64,000 nt of DNA from Hyphomicrobiales bacterium (GTDB taxonomy: Bacteria > Pseudomonadota > Alphaproteobacteria > Rhizobiales > Rhizobiaceae): positions 514,569 to 578,568 of the forward strand of contig UBMI01000007.1 in assembly GCA_900466475.1 (NCBI GenBank). The letters run 5' to 3'. The notes under the pieces were generated by a model. That model was not told the DNA's origin, ran no database searches, and saw only the letters and a program-made list of their open reading frames with translations. Both the position numbers and the translations under genes were made by a program. Below are positions 9,648-18,362 of this stretch, in pieces (position 1 is the stretch's first letter; every line of letters begins with the position of its first letter).

Positions 9648-11477
9648 TTAATTTGCCGGCTCAATATCTATGGCAAAGACAACCGAAAGCGGCGGCAGCG
9701 CGCCATTCTCGGCAGGCTTTGCTTCCCGGCCGTAGTGCTCGTAGATCACAGTTCCCGCGATTGACGGCAGGACCAGTGCCCGCCCTGACAAATTGGCGCG
9801 CAGCGCCAGCGTCAGGTTGGCAAACTTCCACCAGACGGCGACCGCCCCTTCTGGCGCTTCGAGCACACCGCTCTCGATGGCCCAGTTTTGCCGCAGCAGC
9901 GGCACGATATAGGTCTTGCGCAACTTCAGGAGTTCGGCGACGAAAGCCAGGCTTTTCCGACCCTCTTCGTTCTCCCGCCATTGCCAGTCGAGTTTTGAAT
10001 TTTCGAAGGTCGAAGGCGTATTTGGATCAGGCAGATCGGCCACGCTTCTGCCGGCCTTCAATCCGCCGAAACCCTCGGCTTCCGCCATGCGACCCTCGCG
10101 GACTATCTTGGCGAGCTCGCCCGTGTAGTCGGTGAAGAAATAGAAGGGCCGCCTTTCCCCGTACTCCTCCCCCATGAAGAGAAAGGGAATATGAGGTGAA
10201 AGCAGGAGGATCGCGGTCAACGCGTCCAGCATCTCGGGATCGGAAAGGCTCACCAGCCGTTCGCCGAACGCACGGTTTCCGATCTGGTCGTGGTTCTGCA
10301 GGAAATCGACAAAGGCCGTCGGCGGCAGGTAGCGGCGTTCGCCAACGGGTAGCTCCGGCCGATCGGTTCGATCGGGATAAATGAAGCCGTGCTGGAGCGC
10401 GAGGCGAAGCTTGTGCCAGAGCTGATCGGCGAAAGGCTTGTAGTGACCGATGGTTTCGTCGGTCGCGATGATGTGGGCCACATGATGAAAATCATCATTC
10501 CATTCGGCCTTGTAGGCTTTGGGAGCGCCGGTCTCGTCGCGGACAAGCAGTTCCACAAGATTGCGTTGGTCTTCGACGACCAGATGAACCTGCCTGTCGG
10601 CGAAAGCAGCTTTCACTTCTTCCGCAATCGCTAAGAGCACATGCTTTCCGGAGGTATCGTGGATTTGCTCGACGGCATCGAGCCTGAGCCCGTCCAGCCG
10701 GAATTCGCCGATCCAGTAGAGTGCGTTTTCGATGAAAAAGCGCCGCACCGGTTCCTGCCCGAAATCGATCGCCGCACCCCAGGGCGTTTGCCGATCCTTA
10801 TGGAAGAAGCCGGGCGCATATGTGTGAAGGTAGTTACCCTCGGGTCCAAAATGATTGTAGACGACATCGAGCAGCACCATGAGGCCGAGCCCATGTGCCG
10901 CGTCGATGAAAGCCTTGAAATCGTGAGGCGTCCCATAAGCGGAATGCGGCGCGTACTGCAGCACGCCGTCGTAACCCCAGCCACGATTACCGGCAAATTG
11001 CGCCACCGGCATCACTTCGACCGCAGTGATGCCGGTTTGCGCAAGATGCTTCAGTTTCTCCGCTGCCGCCCGGAACGTACCCTCGGGTGTAAAGGCGCCG
11101 ATATGGATTTCGCTGATCACGGCCTCCTCCCAGGGGCGGCCGCGCCAGCGCGAATTTTGCCATTGGTAGCTGGGATCGACGATCAGCGACGGGCCGTCCA
11201 CCTTGCCAGCCTGCGCCCGCGACGCTGGATCCGGGACGGCTTTTCCATCCGGGAGAACGAACATGTACTCGTCACCGGCGACGGCTTTCGTCACAGTCGC
11301 CTCGAGCCAGCCGTCTCCAGCATCATGCATCGGAATATCCCGGCCACGATGGCGCAGCGAAATCGCATTCTCGCTCGGCGCCCAGAGACGAAAATGTGCG
11401 GTCCCGTCCGCCAGCAACTCTGCGCCCCAGCACCCGGTGCTTTCCATGTTCGTTCCGTTCTTTGAGATCTGGCTCAT
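9648..11477 (-). CDS. treZ: Malto-oligosyltrehalose trehalohydrolase
   Basis: This 609-residue GH13 enzyme releases trehalose from maltooligosyl-trehalose in the TreY-TreZ route from glycogen. It has an N-terminal CBM48-like domain (CWGAELLADGTAHFRLWAP), then the barrel with DVVYNHFGPEGNYL, RLDAVEQIHD (nucleophile Asp), VVEDQRN (acid Glu) and FLQNHDQIGN. The usual partner TreY is not in this window, but glgX lies about 8 kb to the right. Trehalose is a stress protectant, which fits the stress-gene neighbourhood. Confidence 0.9.
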   Translation of the reverse strand: MSQISKNGTNMESTGCWGAELLADGTAHFRLWAPSENAISLRHRGRDIPMHDAGDGWLEATVTKAVAGDEYMFVLPDGKAVPDPASRAQAGKVDGPSLIVDPSYQWQNSRWRGRPWEEAVISEIHIGAFTPEGTFRAAAEKLKHLAQTGITAVEVMPVAQFAGNRGWGYDGVLQYAPHSAYGTPHDFKAFIDAAHGLGLMVLLDVVYNHFGPEGNYLHTYAPGFFHKDRQTPWGAAIDFGQEPVRRFFIENALYWIGEFRLDGLRLDAVEQIHDTSGKHVLLAIAEEVKAAFADRQVHLVVEDQRNLVELLVRDETGAPKAYKAEWNDDFHHVAHIIATDETIGHYKPFADQLWHKLRLALQHGFIYPDRTDRPELPVGERRYLPPTAFVDFLQNHDQIGNRAFGERLVSLSDPEMLDALTAILLLSPHIPFLFMGEEYGERRPFYFFTDYTGELAKIVREGRMAEAEGFGGLKAGRSVADLPDPNTPSTFENSKLDWQWRENEEGRKSLAFVAELLKLRKTYIVPLLRQNWAIESGVLEAPEGAVAVWWKFANLTLALRANLSGRALVLPSIAGTVIYEHYGREAKPAENGALPPLSVVFAIDIEPAN

Positions 11478-11542
11478 CCCTCACCCCGTATGGTTCCAGT
11501 CAGCACCAAATTCCTGAGGCCCCGGGTTGTTCCGAACAGGCA

Positions 11543-11567
11543 GGAACAATCGGTTGCGTGACCGGTT
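11543..11567 (+). promoter_or_regulatory. EcfG-type promoter for the uracil-DNA glycosylase gene
   Basis: GGAAC at 11543-11547, a 16-base spacer and GGTT at 11564-11567 match the GGAAC-N16/17-cGTT form of alphaproteobacterial EcfG promoters except at the first -10 base. The start codon follows 27 bases later. Confidence 0.6.
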
Positions 11568-11594
11568 AAGAGTGGAAGCCAAGAGATTGCCGCC

Positions 11595-12236
11595 ATGAAC
11601 ATCGCATCGAAATTTGGCCCTGCCTTCACGCTTGAAAGCGCCGACGCCGCCAGCCTCGACCAACTTGAACATCAAGCGCGAGGCTGCACACGCTGCGAAC
11701 TCTACAAGAACGCAACCCAGCTCGTCTTCGGCGAGGGATCGCAGAAGGCCGACATCATGCTCGTCGGCGAACAACCTGGCGACAAGGAGGATATTGCAGG
11801 CCGCCCTTTCGTCGGCCCTGCCGGACACCTGCTCGACATCTGCCTCGAGGAGGCCGGGCTCGAGCGCTCGCGATGCTACGTCACCAATGCGGTCAAGCAC
11901 TTCAAGTTCGAGCCTCGCGGCAAGCGCCGCCTGCATTCGAAACCCAATGCGGGGGAGATCCAGCGCTGCTCCTGGTGGCTTGGCGCCGAAATCAATCTTG
12001 TGAGACCGCATCTCGTCGTCGCACTTGGTGCGACGGCGCTTTACTCTCTTCTCGGCCCGAAGGTGAAGCTGACGCCCGTGCGCGGTCACATCCTTACGCC
12101 GGAGAACCATCCGCCGGTTCTCGTCACTATCCACCCTTCCTTCCTCCTGAGGATCCGCGATGATGAGAATATCGCGCGCCAGCGCGCGAATTTCATCGCG
12201 GATCTGCGCCACGCTGTTCAATATCAAGGCAACTAG
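11595..12236 (+). CDS. udgX: Uracil-DNA glycosylase, UdgX type
   Basis: The 213-residue protein belongs to the iron-sulfur uracil-DNA glycosylase superfamily. It has CTRC (Cys31/Cys34), motif A GEQPGDKED at 58-66, and HPSFLLR near the C-terminus. The insertion GKRRLH at 109-114 corresponds to the KRRIH loop that defines UdgX. In that family the loop His attacks the sugar and the enzyme becomes covalently bound to uracil-containing DNA. Here that residue is His114. Where family 4 has a third cluster Cys after 'NxVK' there is His102, with Cys125 further on. An EcfG-type promoter lies upstream. Confidence 0.85.
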   Translation: MNIASKFGPAFTLESADAASLDQLEHQARGCTRCELYKNATQLVFGEGSQKADIMLVGEQPGDKEDIAGRPFVGPAGHLLDICLEEAGLERSRCYVTNAVKHFKFEPRGKRRLHSKPNAGEIQRCSWWLGAEINLVRPHLVVALGATALYSLLGPKVKLTPVRGHILTPENHPPVLVTIHPSFLLRIRDDENIARQRANFIADLRHAVQYQGN

Positions 12237-12320
12237 AACGAGTTATTGCCTATAAATATTGCAACGCAAAAATATTCCCGATTTACTTGGCAAATCCACT
12301 TGAAACCGGCCCGATAGTCT

Positions 12321-12345
12321 GGAACCTTTTCAATAGTATCGCGTT
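12321..12345 (+). promoter_or_regulatory. EcfG-type promoter for the DUF2934 gene
   Basis: GGAAC 12321-12325, a 16-base spacer and CGTT 12342-12345 match the full consensus of EcfG-dependent general-stress promoters. The DUF2934 start codon is 33 bases downstream. Confidence 0.75.
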
Positions 12346-12378
12346 CGGACGACGGCATGTTGTGACTGGAGATCAGCG

Positions 12379-12711
12379 ATGGCAGAAACTCGGGATGAGT
12401 GGATACAAAAACGTGCATATGCCCTCTGGGAAGAAGAGGGACACCCGACGGGAAGGGATTCCATCCATTGGGAAAAAGCAAGGGCTGAGCATGATGCGCT
12501 CAAGGGGGTATCAAAATCTCAAAACGGCAAGGAAGTGAAACCTCGGGCGAAGCGGGCCGCGGCAGCCAAGACGCAGGCACCGGCAGCAGCCGAGATCACG
12601 GATGGTGCCGAAGCCAAGAAACCTGCCAAACGGGCGGCGGCAAGCACGAAGACGAACGGCATCATCAAACCGGCCCCAAAGCGGACGGCGGTACGCAAGT
12701 CGGCTTCCTGA
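12379..12711 (+). CDS. DUF2934 protein with Lys/Ala-rich tail
   Basis: The first 45 residues (DEWIQKRAYALWEEEGHPTGRD, then HWEKA) are a DUF2934 domain, a short helical unit common in rhizobial stress-induced proteins. Residues about 50-110 are low-complexity, rich in Lys, Ala and Pro, with KRAA repeats like histone H1-type tails. Nonspecific nucleic-acid binding is therefore plausible but unproven. GGAG precedes ATG 12379. It has an EcfG promoter upstream and a strong terminator downstream, so it is a single-gene unit. Confidence 0.78.
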   Translation: MAETRDEWIQKRAYALWEEEGHPTGRDSIHWEKARAEHDALKGVSKSQNGKEVKPRAKRAAAAKTQAPAAAEITDGAEAKKPAKRAAASTKTNGIIKPAPKRTAVRKSAS

Positions 12712-12734
12712 AGAGAAATCTTCAGATGTTGATG

Positions 12735-12771
12735 AAAAAGGGCGCCTTCACGGCGCCCCTTGGCTTTTTTT
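12735..12771 (+). terminator. Rho-independent terminator after the DUF2934 gene
   Basis: Stem GGGCGCC (12740-12746), loop TTCAC and GGCGCCC (12752-12758) are followed by a T-rich run ending near 12771. An A-run precedes the stem. This is a clear intrinsic terminator. Confidence 0.85.
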
Positions 12772-12903
12772 GTCATAAGTTTGAATTAGTTGCGCGCTAG
12801 TAAGGTCATGAAGCGCCAGCTTCTGTGCGGGGGTGACCACAAGCCGAATGAAACGTCCGTCTGGACAGCTCTTTAAAAAAGCTGCGTCCGCCCCTCGAAA
12901 CGG

Positions 12904-12928
12904 GGAACAAGAGTATTTCCCGGCTGTT
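12904..12928 (+). promoter_or_regulatory. Weak EcfG-type promoter in the 12712-13032 gap
   Basis: GGAAC 12904-12908, 16 bases, then TGTT 12925-12928. The -35 is perfect and the -10 differs in one base. The next gene starts 104 bases later, farther than for the other examples. Apart from this and the terminator I see nothing else in the gap. Confidence 0.35.
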
Positions 12929-13032
12929 TATGGGCAAACAGGGAAGTCGTCATGACCCGCCGTTTAGCCCATTTCCTCATCATCCCTATCCCCGCAGTTT
13001 CAGGCTGCGGTTTTCCAGCTTCGGTGTGAGGG

Positions 13033-13212
13033 ATGGAGATGTCGCTTCTTCTCATCGCTGCGGTGCTTTACATCGGTTTCGCGCTGGGACTTATCCTTTT
13101 CGTCGACAATATTGTCGGCGTTTTTTTTCGCGATCCGCGCAAACCGAGTGAGCTTCGTTCCTTTGTGCTGAGCCGCGCTTTCATCACCTCCCGAAAGCTG
13201 GATCAAGAATAA
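13033..13212 (+). CDS. 59-residue single-helix membrane protein
   Basis: ATG 13033 follows an in-frame TGA at 13027, so the start is bounded. The product begins MEMSLLLIAAVLYIGFALG, one transmembrane helix of about 22 residues. A short basic and polar tail follows (RDPRKPSELRSFVLSR), ending at TAA 13210-13212. A second ATG at 13039 could also be used. I do not recognise the family. It sits between a stress gene and a sensor kinase. Confidence 0.5.
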   Translation: MEMSLLLIAAVLYIGFALGLILFVDNIVGVFFRDPRKPSELRSFVLSRAFITSRKLDQE

Positions 13213-13344
13213 CAAATATAAACGATCTCATTGAAAGTATTCGGTGCCTATCCGATTAACGATATTTTCAGCTCGCTCTTTCCCTCGTGATCGACGCCTC
13301 TATTTTGCCATGGACCGGCGGATGAGGAATGAAAGCGATTTTTG

Positions 13345-16068
13345 ATGGCACGGGTGGGGAGCCGCTGGCCGGGAGGCGATAGCGAAATCGGAAATTTGTT
13401 GCGCCGGAATGGTTTGAATGCGGCCGGCGTCGGATCAGTCGAAGCATGGCCAAGTTCCCTCCGACATATTGCGGAAATGGTTGTAAATTCCCGCCAGCCG
13501 AAATTCGTCGCCTGGGGTCCCGAACTCGCTTTTATTTATAACGACGCCTATGTCGCGATTTTTCCCGAACGGCATCCTGCCGCCCTCGGAAGGCCGTTTC
13601 AGCAAGTCTGGTCGGATATCTGGCCGCAATTCGAACCGATTGTGAAGGCCACGCTAAACGGCCAGTCGCAGCTCTACAAGGAACTGCACGTTCCCATGCG
13701 GCGCGAGGGGCAGACGGAAGATACCTGGTTCACCTTCTCATACACGCCGCTGCGGGACGACGACGGCAAGGTAGCCGGCATTCTCTGCGCGACCATGGAA
13801 GTGACGGATCAGGTGCTCGCAAAGCGCCGGGAGCGCCTTGCGTTGGATGAAGCGCAAGAAAAATCCGCAACACTCGCCGTCGTCAATCGCGCCGGCTCGG
13901 CAATCACGGCCGAGCTCAATGTCGACCGCCTGACGCAGATCGCCGTCGATGCAGGAGTGGCGTTGACGGCTGCTGAGTTCGGCGCCTTTTTCTACAATGT
14001 CGATGACGGCGAAGGCGGCAGTTATATGCTTTACGCGCTGTCGGGTGTCGATCGCAAACATTTCGACAAGTTTCCGATGCCGCGCAATACCAAAGTCTTC
14101 GCACCGACTTTCGGCGGCGAAGGCGTCGTTCGATCCGACGATATCCTGCTTGATCCACGCTACGGGCAGAACGCGCCCTATTCCGGGATGCCGAGCGGCC
14201 ACCTTCCTGTGCGCAGCTATCTCGCCGTACCTGTCAAATCGCGCGATGGCAGCGTCATTGGCGGTCTGTTCTTCGGCCATAGCCAGCCCGGTCGTTTTTC
14301 GGATGCCGCCGAGGCAAGCCTCATCAGCCTGGCCGGCCAGTCCGCCGTCGCAATCGACAATGCCCGGCTCATCCGCGCGGCCGGGATCGAAATTGCCCAA
14401 CGCCGTGAGGCCGAGGACCAACTACGCAAGCTGAACGAAACGCTTGAGGTCCGTGTTGCTACCGAAATTCTCGAACGCCAGCAGGCCGAGGCGGCCTTGC
14501 AGCAGGCGCAGAAGATGGAATCGATCGGCAAGCTCACTGGCGGCGTCGCGCACGACTTCAACAACCTGCTGCAGGTTATTTCGGGCAATCTCCAGCTTCT
14601 CGGCAAGGATGTGACGACCAACGGCCGAGCCAAAGAGCGTATCTCCAACGCGCTGTCCGCCGTCGAGCGCGGATCGCGGCTGGCCAGCCAGCTTCTCGCC
14701 TTCGGCCGCCGCCAGCCTTTGGAGCCAAAGGTCGTCAATATCGGTCGCCTCGTCTCTGCGATGGATGACATGCTGCGCCGCGCGCTCGGCGAGGAAATCG
14801 AGGTGGAGACCATGGTTTCCGGTGGCCTCTGGAACAGTCTTGCCGATCCGATACAGATTGAAAACGCGCTGCTGAACCTTGCGATCAATTCACGCGATGC
14901 AATGAACAGCGCGGGCAAGCTGACGGTCGAGGTTGGAAACGCCTTTCTGGACGATTCCTACAGCCGTACCCATCCGGAAGTCGCGCCCGGCCAATATGTG
15001 GTTCTCGCCGTCACCGATACAGGCTCAGGCATGCCACCCGAGATCATCGAGCAGGCTTTCGAACCGTTCTTCTCCACCAAGCCGGAGGGCAAGGGCACCG
15101 GTCTCGGCCTCTCCATGGTCTACGGTTTTGCCAAGCAGTCCGGTGGCCATGTGAAGATCTATAGCGAAGTCGGCGAAGGCACGACTGTGAAGCTCTATCT
15201 TCCCCGCTCATTCCAAAGCGAGGACCGGATCGCCAACGGCGACAATGCTCCGGCGACCGGCGGCACCGAGACGGTTCTGGTCGCCGAAGACGATGAGGGT
15301 GTGCGCGCAACTGTGGTCGAGATGCTGACCGATCTCGGTTATTACGTGCTGAAAGCCAAGGACGCACAGAGCGCGCTGACCGTGATCGAGAGCGGAGCGC
15401 ATATCGACCTGCTCTTTACCGATGTCGTCATGCCTGGTTCGTTGAAAAGCCCGGAGCTCGCGCGCATGGCCCGCGAGCGCCTGCCCAATGTCGCGGTGCT
15501 TTATACGTCGGGCTATACCGAAAACTCGATCGTCCATGGCGGCCGCCTCGATCCCGGCCTTGAACTCCTTTCAAAGCCCTATACACGGGAAGCCTTGGCG
15601 CGGAAAGTTCGCCACGTTCTTGCCAATCAGGCGCAACGCCGCCAGACCAACCCGGTGCCCTTACCGGGCGGCGGACAGCCCCGCGGCATCGTCCAGGCCA
15701 GGCTGAAGCTTCTGCTGGTGGAGGATGATACTTTCATCCGCATGGACACTGCCGAAATCCTGCAGGATCTCGGTTATGACGTGATCGAAGCCGACAGCGG
15801 CGAACAGGGCATCGAACTCCTGCGCGGCATCGATACGAATATAGATATCATTGTTGCCGATGTCGGCCTTCCGGGCATGTCCGGCCCAGCCTTCGCAGCG
15901 CTGGCGCGCGAAGCGTTCCCTTCGGTCGGCCTCGTCTTTGCGACCGGCAACAGCAATCTGCCGGATGCGAACCGCTTTTCCGGTTCCGTGCTGCTGCCAA
16001 AGCCCTTTACCACTTCAGCGCTCGACCGCGCAGTGAAGACCGCAGCCCGGCAGCGCCCCATCGCCTAG
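13345..16068 (+). CDS. Hybrid sensor histidine kinase (PAS-GAF-HisKA-HATPase-REC-REC)
   Basis: This is a 907-residue cytoplasmic kinase without transmembrane helices. It has a PAS domain (about 30-150), a GAF domain (about 185-340), a coiled linker, HisKA with phospho-His403 in [12 protein letters not shown], and a HATPase with DTGSGMPPE and [10 protein letters not shown]. Two receiver domains follow, with Asp693 (FTDVVMPG) and Asp839 ([11 protein letters not shown]). No output regulator is adjacent, so it probably passes phosphate elsewhere. TTG 13342 precedes ATG 13345; I use the ATG. Its position among EcfG-type promoter genes makes a stress-signalling role worth considering, without direct evidence. 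Confidence 0.88.
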   Translation: MARVGSRWPGGDSEIGNLLRRNGLNAAGVGSVEAWPSSLRHIAEMVVNSRQPKFVAWGPELAFIYNDAYVAIFPERHPAALGRPFQQVWSDIWPQFEPIVKATLNGQSQLYKELHVPMRREGQTEDTWFTFSYTPLRDDDGKVAGILCATMEVTDQVLAKRRERLALDEAQEKSATLAVVNRAGSAITAELNVDRLTQIAVDAGVALTAAEFGAFFYNVDDGEGGSYMLYALSGVDRKHFDKFPMPRNTKVFAPTFGGEGVVRSDDILLDPRYGQNAPYSGMPSGHLPVRSYLAVPVKSRDGSVIGGLFFGHSQPGRFSDAAEASLISLAGQSAVAIDNARLIRAAGIEIAQRREAEDQLRKLNETLEVRVATEILERQQAEAALQQAQKMESIGKLTGGVAHDFNNLLQVISGNLQLLGKDVTTNGRAKERISNALSAVERGSRLASQLLAFGRRQPLEPKVVNIGRLVSAMDDMLRRALGEEIEVETMVSGGLWNSLADPIQIENALLNLAINSRDAMNSAGKLTVEVGNAFLDDSYSRTHPEVAPGQYVVLAVTDTGSGMPPEIIEQAFEPFFSTKPEGKGTGLGLSMVYGFAKQSGGHVKIYSEVGEGTTVKLYLPRSFQSEDRIANGDNAPATGGTETVLVAEDDEGVRATVVEMLTDLGYYVLKAKDAQSALTVIESGAHIDLLFTDVVMPGSLKSPELARMARERLPNVAVLYTSGYTENSIVHGGRLDPGLELLSKPYTREALARKVRHVLANQAQRRQTNPVPLPGGGQPRGIVQARLKLLLVEDDTFIRMDTAEILQDLGYDVIEADSGEQGIELLRGIDTNIDIIVADVGLPGMSGPAFAALAREAFPSVGLVFATGNSNLPDANRFSGSVLLPKPFTTSALDRAVKTAARQRPIA

Positions 16069-16179
16069 AGCCGCACCGCTTGGGAACCACTGAGTTCCGG
16101 ATATCTTTCGAACAAGTCCTTCCGGTTCATGCTGCATCTTTCCTGATTTCGCTCTCCTCGCAGCGGAGCGCGAAATCCC

Positions 16180-16204
16180 GGAACTTTTGGGAAAGCCAGC
16201 AGTT
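16180..16204 (+). promoter_or_regulatory. EcfG-type promoter for the small basic protein genes
   Basis: GGAAC 16180-16184, 16 bases, then AGTT 16201-16204. The -35 is perfect and the -10 keeps the GTT core. The start codon at 16238 is 33 bases downstream, the same distance as for the full-consensus site at 12321. Confidence 0.5.
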
Positions 16205-16237
16205 CAGTTTCATTCACGCACGTCAGAGGAGGCAGCC

Positions 16238-16552
16238 ATGCCGAAAGGTGACAAATCCGCCTACACGGATAAGCAGAAGAGGAAGGCCGAGCATATCGAG
16301 GAAGGCTACGAGGACCGCGGCGTTTCTCACGGGGAAGCCGAGCGCCGGGCCTGGGCAACCGTCAACAAGGAAAGTGGTGGCGGCAACAAATCCGGTTCGG
16401 GCCGAGGCAAGAAGGATACGCACGAATCCTCCGAGAAGGGCGGGCGCATCGGCGGCCACGCTTCAGCGTCCCGTTCGAAAGAAGAGCGCTCGGCATCAGC
16501 CAAAAAGGCAGCCGCCACGCGCAAGCGCAACGACCAGCACGCCCACCACTGA
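16238..16552 (+). CDS. Small basic 'plasmid stabilization'-type protein
   Basis: The 104-residue hydrophilic protein starts at ATG 16238 after a strong GAGGAGG site. The first half (MPKGDKSAYTDKQKRKAEHI, then VSHGEAERRAWATVNKE) is the part shared by rhizobial proteins annotated as plasmid stabilization proteins. The rest is a disordered Gly/Ser/Lys-rich tail with KGGRIGGHAS, reminiscent of KGG repeats in stress proteins. The annotated family name is historic and no partition role is shown. DNA binding or desiccation protection are guesses. Confidence 0.65.
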   Translation: MPKGDKSAYTDKQKRKAEHIEEGYEDRGVSHGEAERRAWATVNKESGGGNKSGSGRGKKDTHESSEKGGRIGGHASASRSKEERSASAKKAAATRKRNDQHAHH

Positions 16553-16618
16553 GAGGCCAGCGATCAGAAACAAAGCGGCGGGTGCGCAGGCTTGGCGTTT
16601 CTCCGAAGGATTTTTACG

Positions 16619-16909
16619 ATGGCGAAGAAGACCAAGAAATGGTCGCAGGACGTGACCGAAAACAGTGATGCGATGGACCTCAAAGAAGGCGTTTTCAGAT
16701 CGAGCAATCCGAAAAAGATAGCAGAATCACTGAAACAGTCGGCTGAAAGCAGCCAGCGGCGCAAATCGAGCCCCTTCCGCTCGGCCATGTCGATGCTGAC
16801 CTTCTACATCAACCGCGCCGGTGACCAGTTGACGAAGAAGCAGAAAGGCACACTTGAAAAGGCGAAGGGTGAATTGCGCAAGGATTTCGGACGCGGATCC
16901 GGACACTGA
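16619..16909 (+). CDS. DUF3175 protein
   Basis: The 96-residue basic protein has the DUF3175 signature throughout: KKWSQDVTENSDAMDLKEG, then FRSSNPKKIAESLK, RRKSSPFRSAMSMLTFYINR and a C-terminal LRKDFGRG. I use ATG 16619 (MAKKTKKW) because a GAAGGA site precedes it; an in-frame ATG at 16592 lacks one. The function is unknown. It lies 66 bases after the previous small basic gene and probably shares its transcript. Confidence 0.8.
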   Translation: MAKKTKKWSQDVTENSDAMDLKEGVFRSSNPKKIAESLKQSAESSQRRKSSPFRSAMSMLTFYINRAGDQLTKKQKGTLEKAKGELRKDFGRGSGH

Positions 16910-16925
16910 GAAATAACGAGGGCAG

Positions 16926-17660
16926 ATGGCTTACGAACTCTATTACTGGGACGGCATTCAGGGCCGTGGCGAATTTGTGCGGCTGGCCCTCGAGGAAGCG
17001 GGCGCCGAGTATATAGACATCACCCGCCAGTCGGGTCGCGGGCGCGGCACTGGCGCCATGCTTGCCGTCATGCAGAGCGATGGCGAGGCGCTGCCCCCCT
17101 TTGCCCCGCCCTTCCTGAAAGATGGCGATCTCATTATCTCGCATGTCGCCAACATCCTCCTCTATCTCGGCCCCAAACTCGGGCTGGCGCCTGACGACGA
17201 AGGGCTACGCTATGTCGTAAACGGCCTGCAGCTCACCATCACCGATTTTGTGGCCGAAGTGCACGACACACACCATCCGATCGCGACCTCGCTCTATTAC
17301 GAAGATCAGAAGGAAGAAGCGAAGGCCCGGTCTGCCGCCTTCATCAAGGAGCGTATTCCGAAATTCCTCGGCTATTTCGAAAGGGTGCTGAACCAGAATC
17401 CGGAGGGCTCGGACTATATCGTCGGCAATGCGCTCACTTATGTCGATCTCTCGCTGTTCCAAATCGTCGAGGGTCTCGTCTACGCCTTCCCGAAAGCGAT
17501 GAGCAGTTATCGCGGCAGTTATCCTCTCCTTGCGGCCCTTCGCGACAGGGTCGAACGCCGCCCCAACATAGCTCATTACCTCAGATCCGATCGCCGCCTT
17601 GCCTTCAACACGGAAGGGATTTTCCGCCATTATCCGGAACTCGACATTGGCGTTTCCTGA
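16926..17660 (+). CDS. Glutathione S-transferase
   Basis: The 244-residue protein has an N-terminal thioredoxin-like GST domain (ELYYWDGIQGRGEFVRLALEE; Tyr near the start is the likely glutathione-activating residue). It also has a C-terminal all-helical domain with a conserved N-capping region (YVGLS-type, here ALTYVDLSLFQ). It resembles sigma/mu-like bacterial GSTs that take GSH through PFL.DGD..ISHVANIL. It starts 16 bases after DUF3175 and could be cotranscribed, consistent with detoxification under stress. Confidence 0.85.
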   Translation: MAYELYYWDGIQGRGEFVRLALEEAGAEYIDITRQSGRGRGTGAMLAVMQSDGEALPPFAPPFLKDGDLIISHVANILLYLGPKLGLAPDDEGLRYVVNGLQLTITDFVAEVHDTHHPIATSLYYEDQKEEAKARSAAFIKERIPKFLGYFERVLNQNPEGSDYIVGNALTYVDLSLFQIVEGLVYAFPKAMSSYRGSYPLLAALRDRVERRPNIAHYLRSDRRLAFNTEGIFRHYPELDIGVS

Positions 17661-17681
17661 TCGGCTTCCTTGGATTTTTCG

Positions 17682-17706
17682 GGAACGATTAGTGCCGCCG
17701 TCGGTT
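17682..17706 (+). promoter_or_regulatory. EcfG-type promoter for the DJ-1/PfpI gene
   Basis: GGAAC 17682-17686, 16 bases, then GGTT 17703-17706. The DJ-1/PfpI start codon is 43 bases downstream. One -10 base differs from the consensus. Confidence 0.5.
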
Positions 17707-17749
17707 TCGCCTTTGATCCCGAGTTTCGACACGAAGGAAAGAAGAAGTA

Positions 17750-18310
17750 ATGCCTTCCATCAAATCCGCAAAAATCCTCATCCTCGCCACCGACGGTTAC
17801 GAACGCTCCGAACTCCGCGTGCCCTTGGACGAACTGACGAGGCGTGGTGCCTCCGTAAAGATCGCGTCCATTAAGGAGGGTCAGATCAAGAGTTGGGACA
17901 AGACGGATTGGGGCGACACCGTGCCGGTCGACTTGCAGGCCAAGGACGTAAACATCGAGGATTTCGATGCGCTGGTCTTGCCGGGTGGCCAAATCAATCC
18001 CGACAAGCTGCGTATCGACGATACTGCCGTGAGAGTTGTCCGCGAATTCGTCGAATCGGGCAAGGTCGTTGCCGCCATCTGTCATGCGCCGTGGCTGCTG
18101 GTTGAAGTCGACGCCCTGCGTGGCCGCCAGGCTACCTCCTATTGGTCGATCAAGACCGATGTGAAAAATGCCGGAGCGAGCTGGAAAGACGAGAAGGTCG
18201 TAACCGACGAGGGCATCATCACCTCCCGCTCACCCGACGATCTCGAAGCATTCGTCAATAAGATCGTCGAAGAGGTCGAGGAAGGCCGCCACGAGAAGCG
18301 CGCCGCCTGA
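17750..18310 (+). CDS. DJ-1/PfpI family protein
   Basis: This 186-residue single-domain protein of the class I glutamine amidotransferase-like fold has the nucleophile elbow AAICHAPWLL (Cys about residue 110) and a preceding LPGGQINPD loop. Family members act as protein or nucleotide deglycases, chaperones or peptidases, and many are stress-induced. AAGGAAAGAAG precedes ATG 17750. The gene has its own EcfG-type promoter and a strong terminator, so it is an independent stress unit. Confidence 0.87.
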   Translation: MPSIKSAKILILATDGYERSELRVPLDELTRRGASVKIASIKEGQIKSWDKTDWGDTVPVDLQAKDVNIEDFDALVLPGGQINPDKLRIDDTAVRVVREFVESGKVVAAICHAPWLLVEVDALRGRQATSYWSIKTDVKNAGASWKDEKVVTDEGIITSRSPDDLEAFVNKIVEEVEEGRHEKRAA

Positions 18311-18334
18311 CTTATACTCCTGTTGAACTCGAAG

Positions 18335-18361
18335 CCCGCGGCCTGGCCGCGGGTTCTTTTT
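18335..18361 (+). terminator. Rho-independent terminator after the DJ-1/PfpI gene
   Basis: Perfect 8-bp stem CCCGCGGC (18335-18342) / GCCGCGGG (18346-18353) with a 3-base loop, followed by TTCTTTTTG. The T-run on this strand serves the DJ-1 gene. The convergent topoisomerase gene ends at 18363, and the other strand lacks a T-run. Confidence 0.88.
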
Positions 18362-18362
18362 G

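Noticed and set aside
16083..16098. GGAAC-CACTGA-GTTCC hairpin after the hybrid kinase as a terminator
   Set aside because: Only 5 bp of stem and no T-run; GGAAC here also lacks a -10 partner, so neither a terminator nor an EcfG promoter is supported.
16074..16130. Very short minus-strand ORF of 18-21 codons after the hybrid kinase
   Set aside because: An AGGA-like site is present but the ORF is tiny and lies in a short spacer; I could not separate it from chance.
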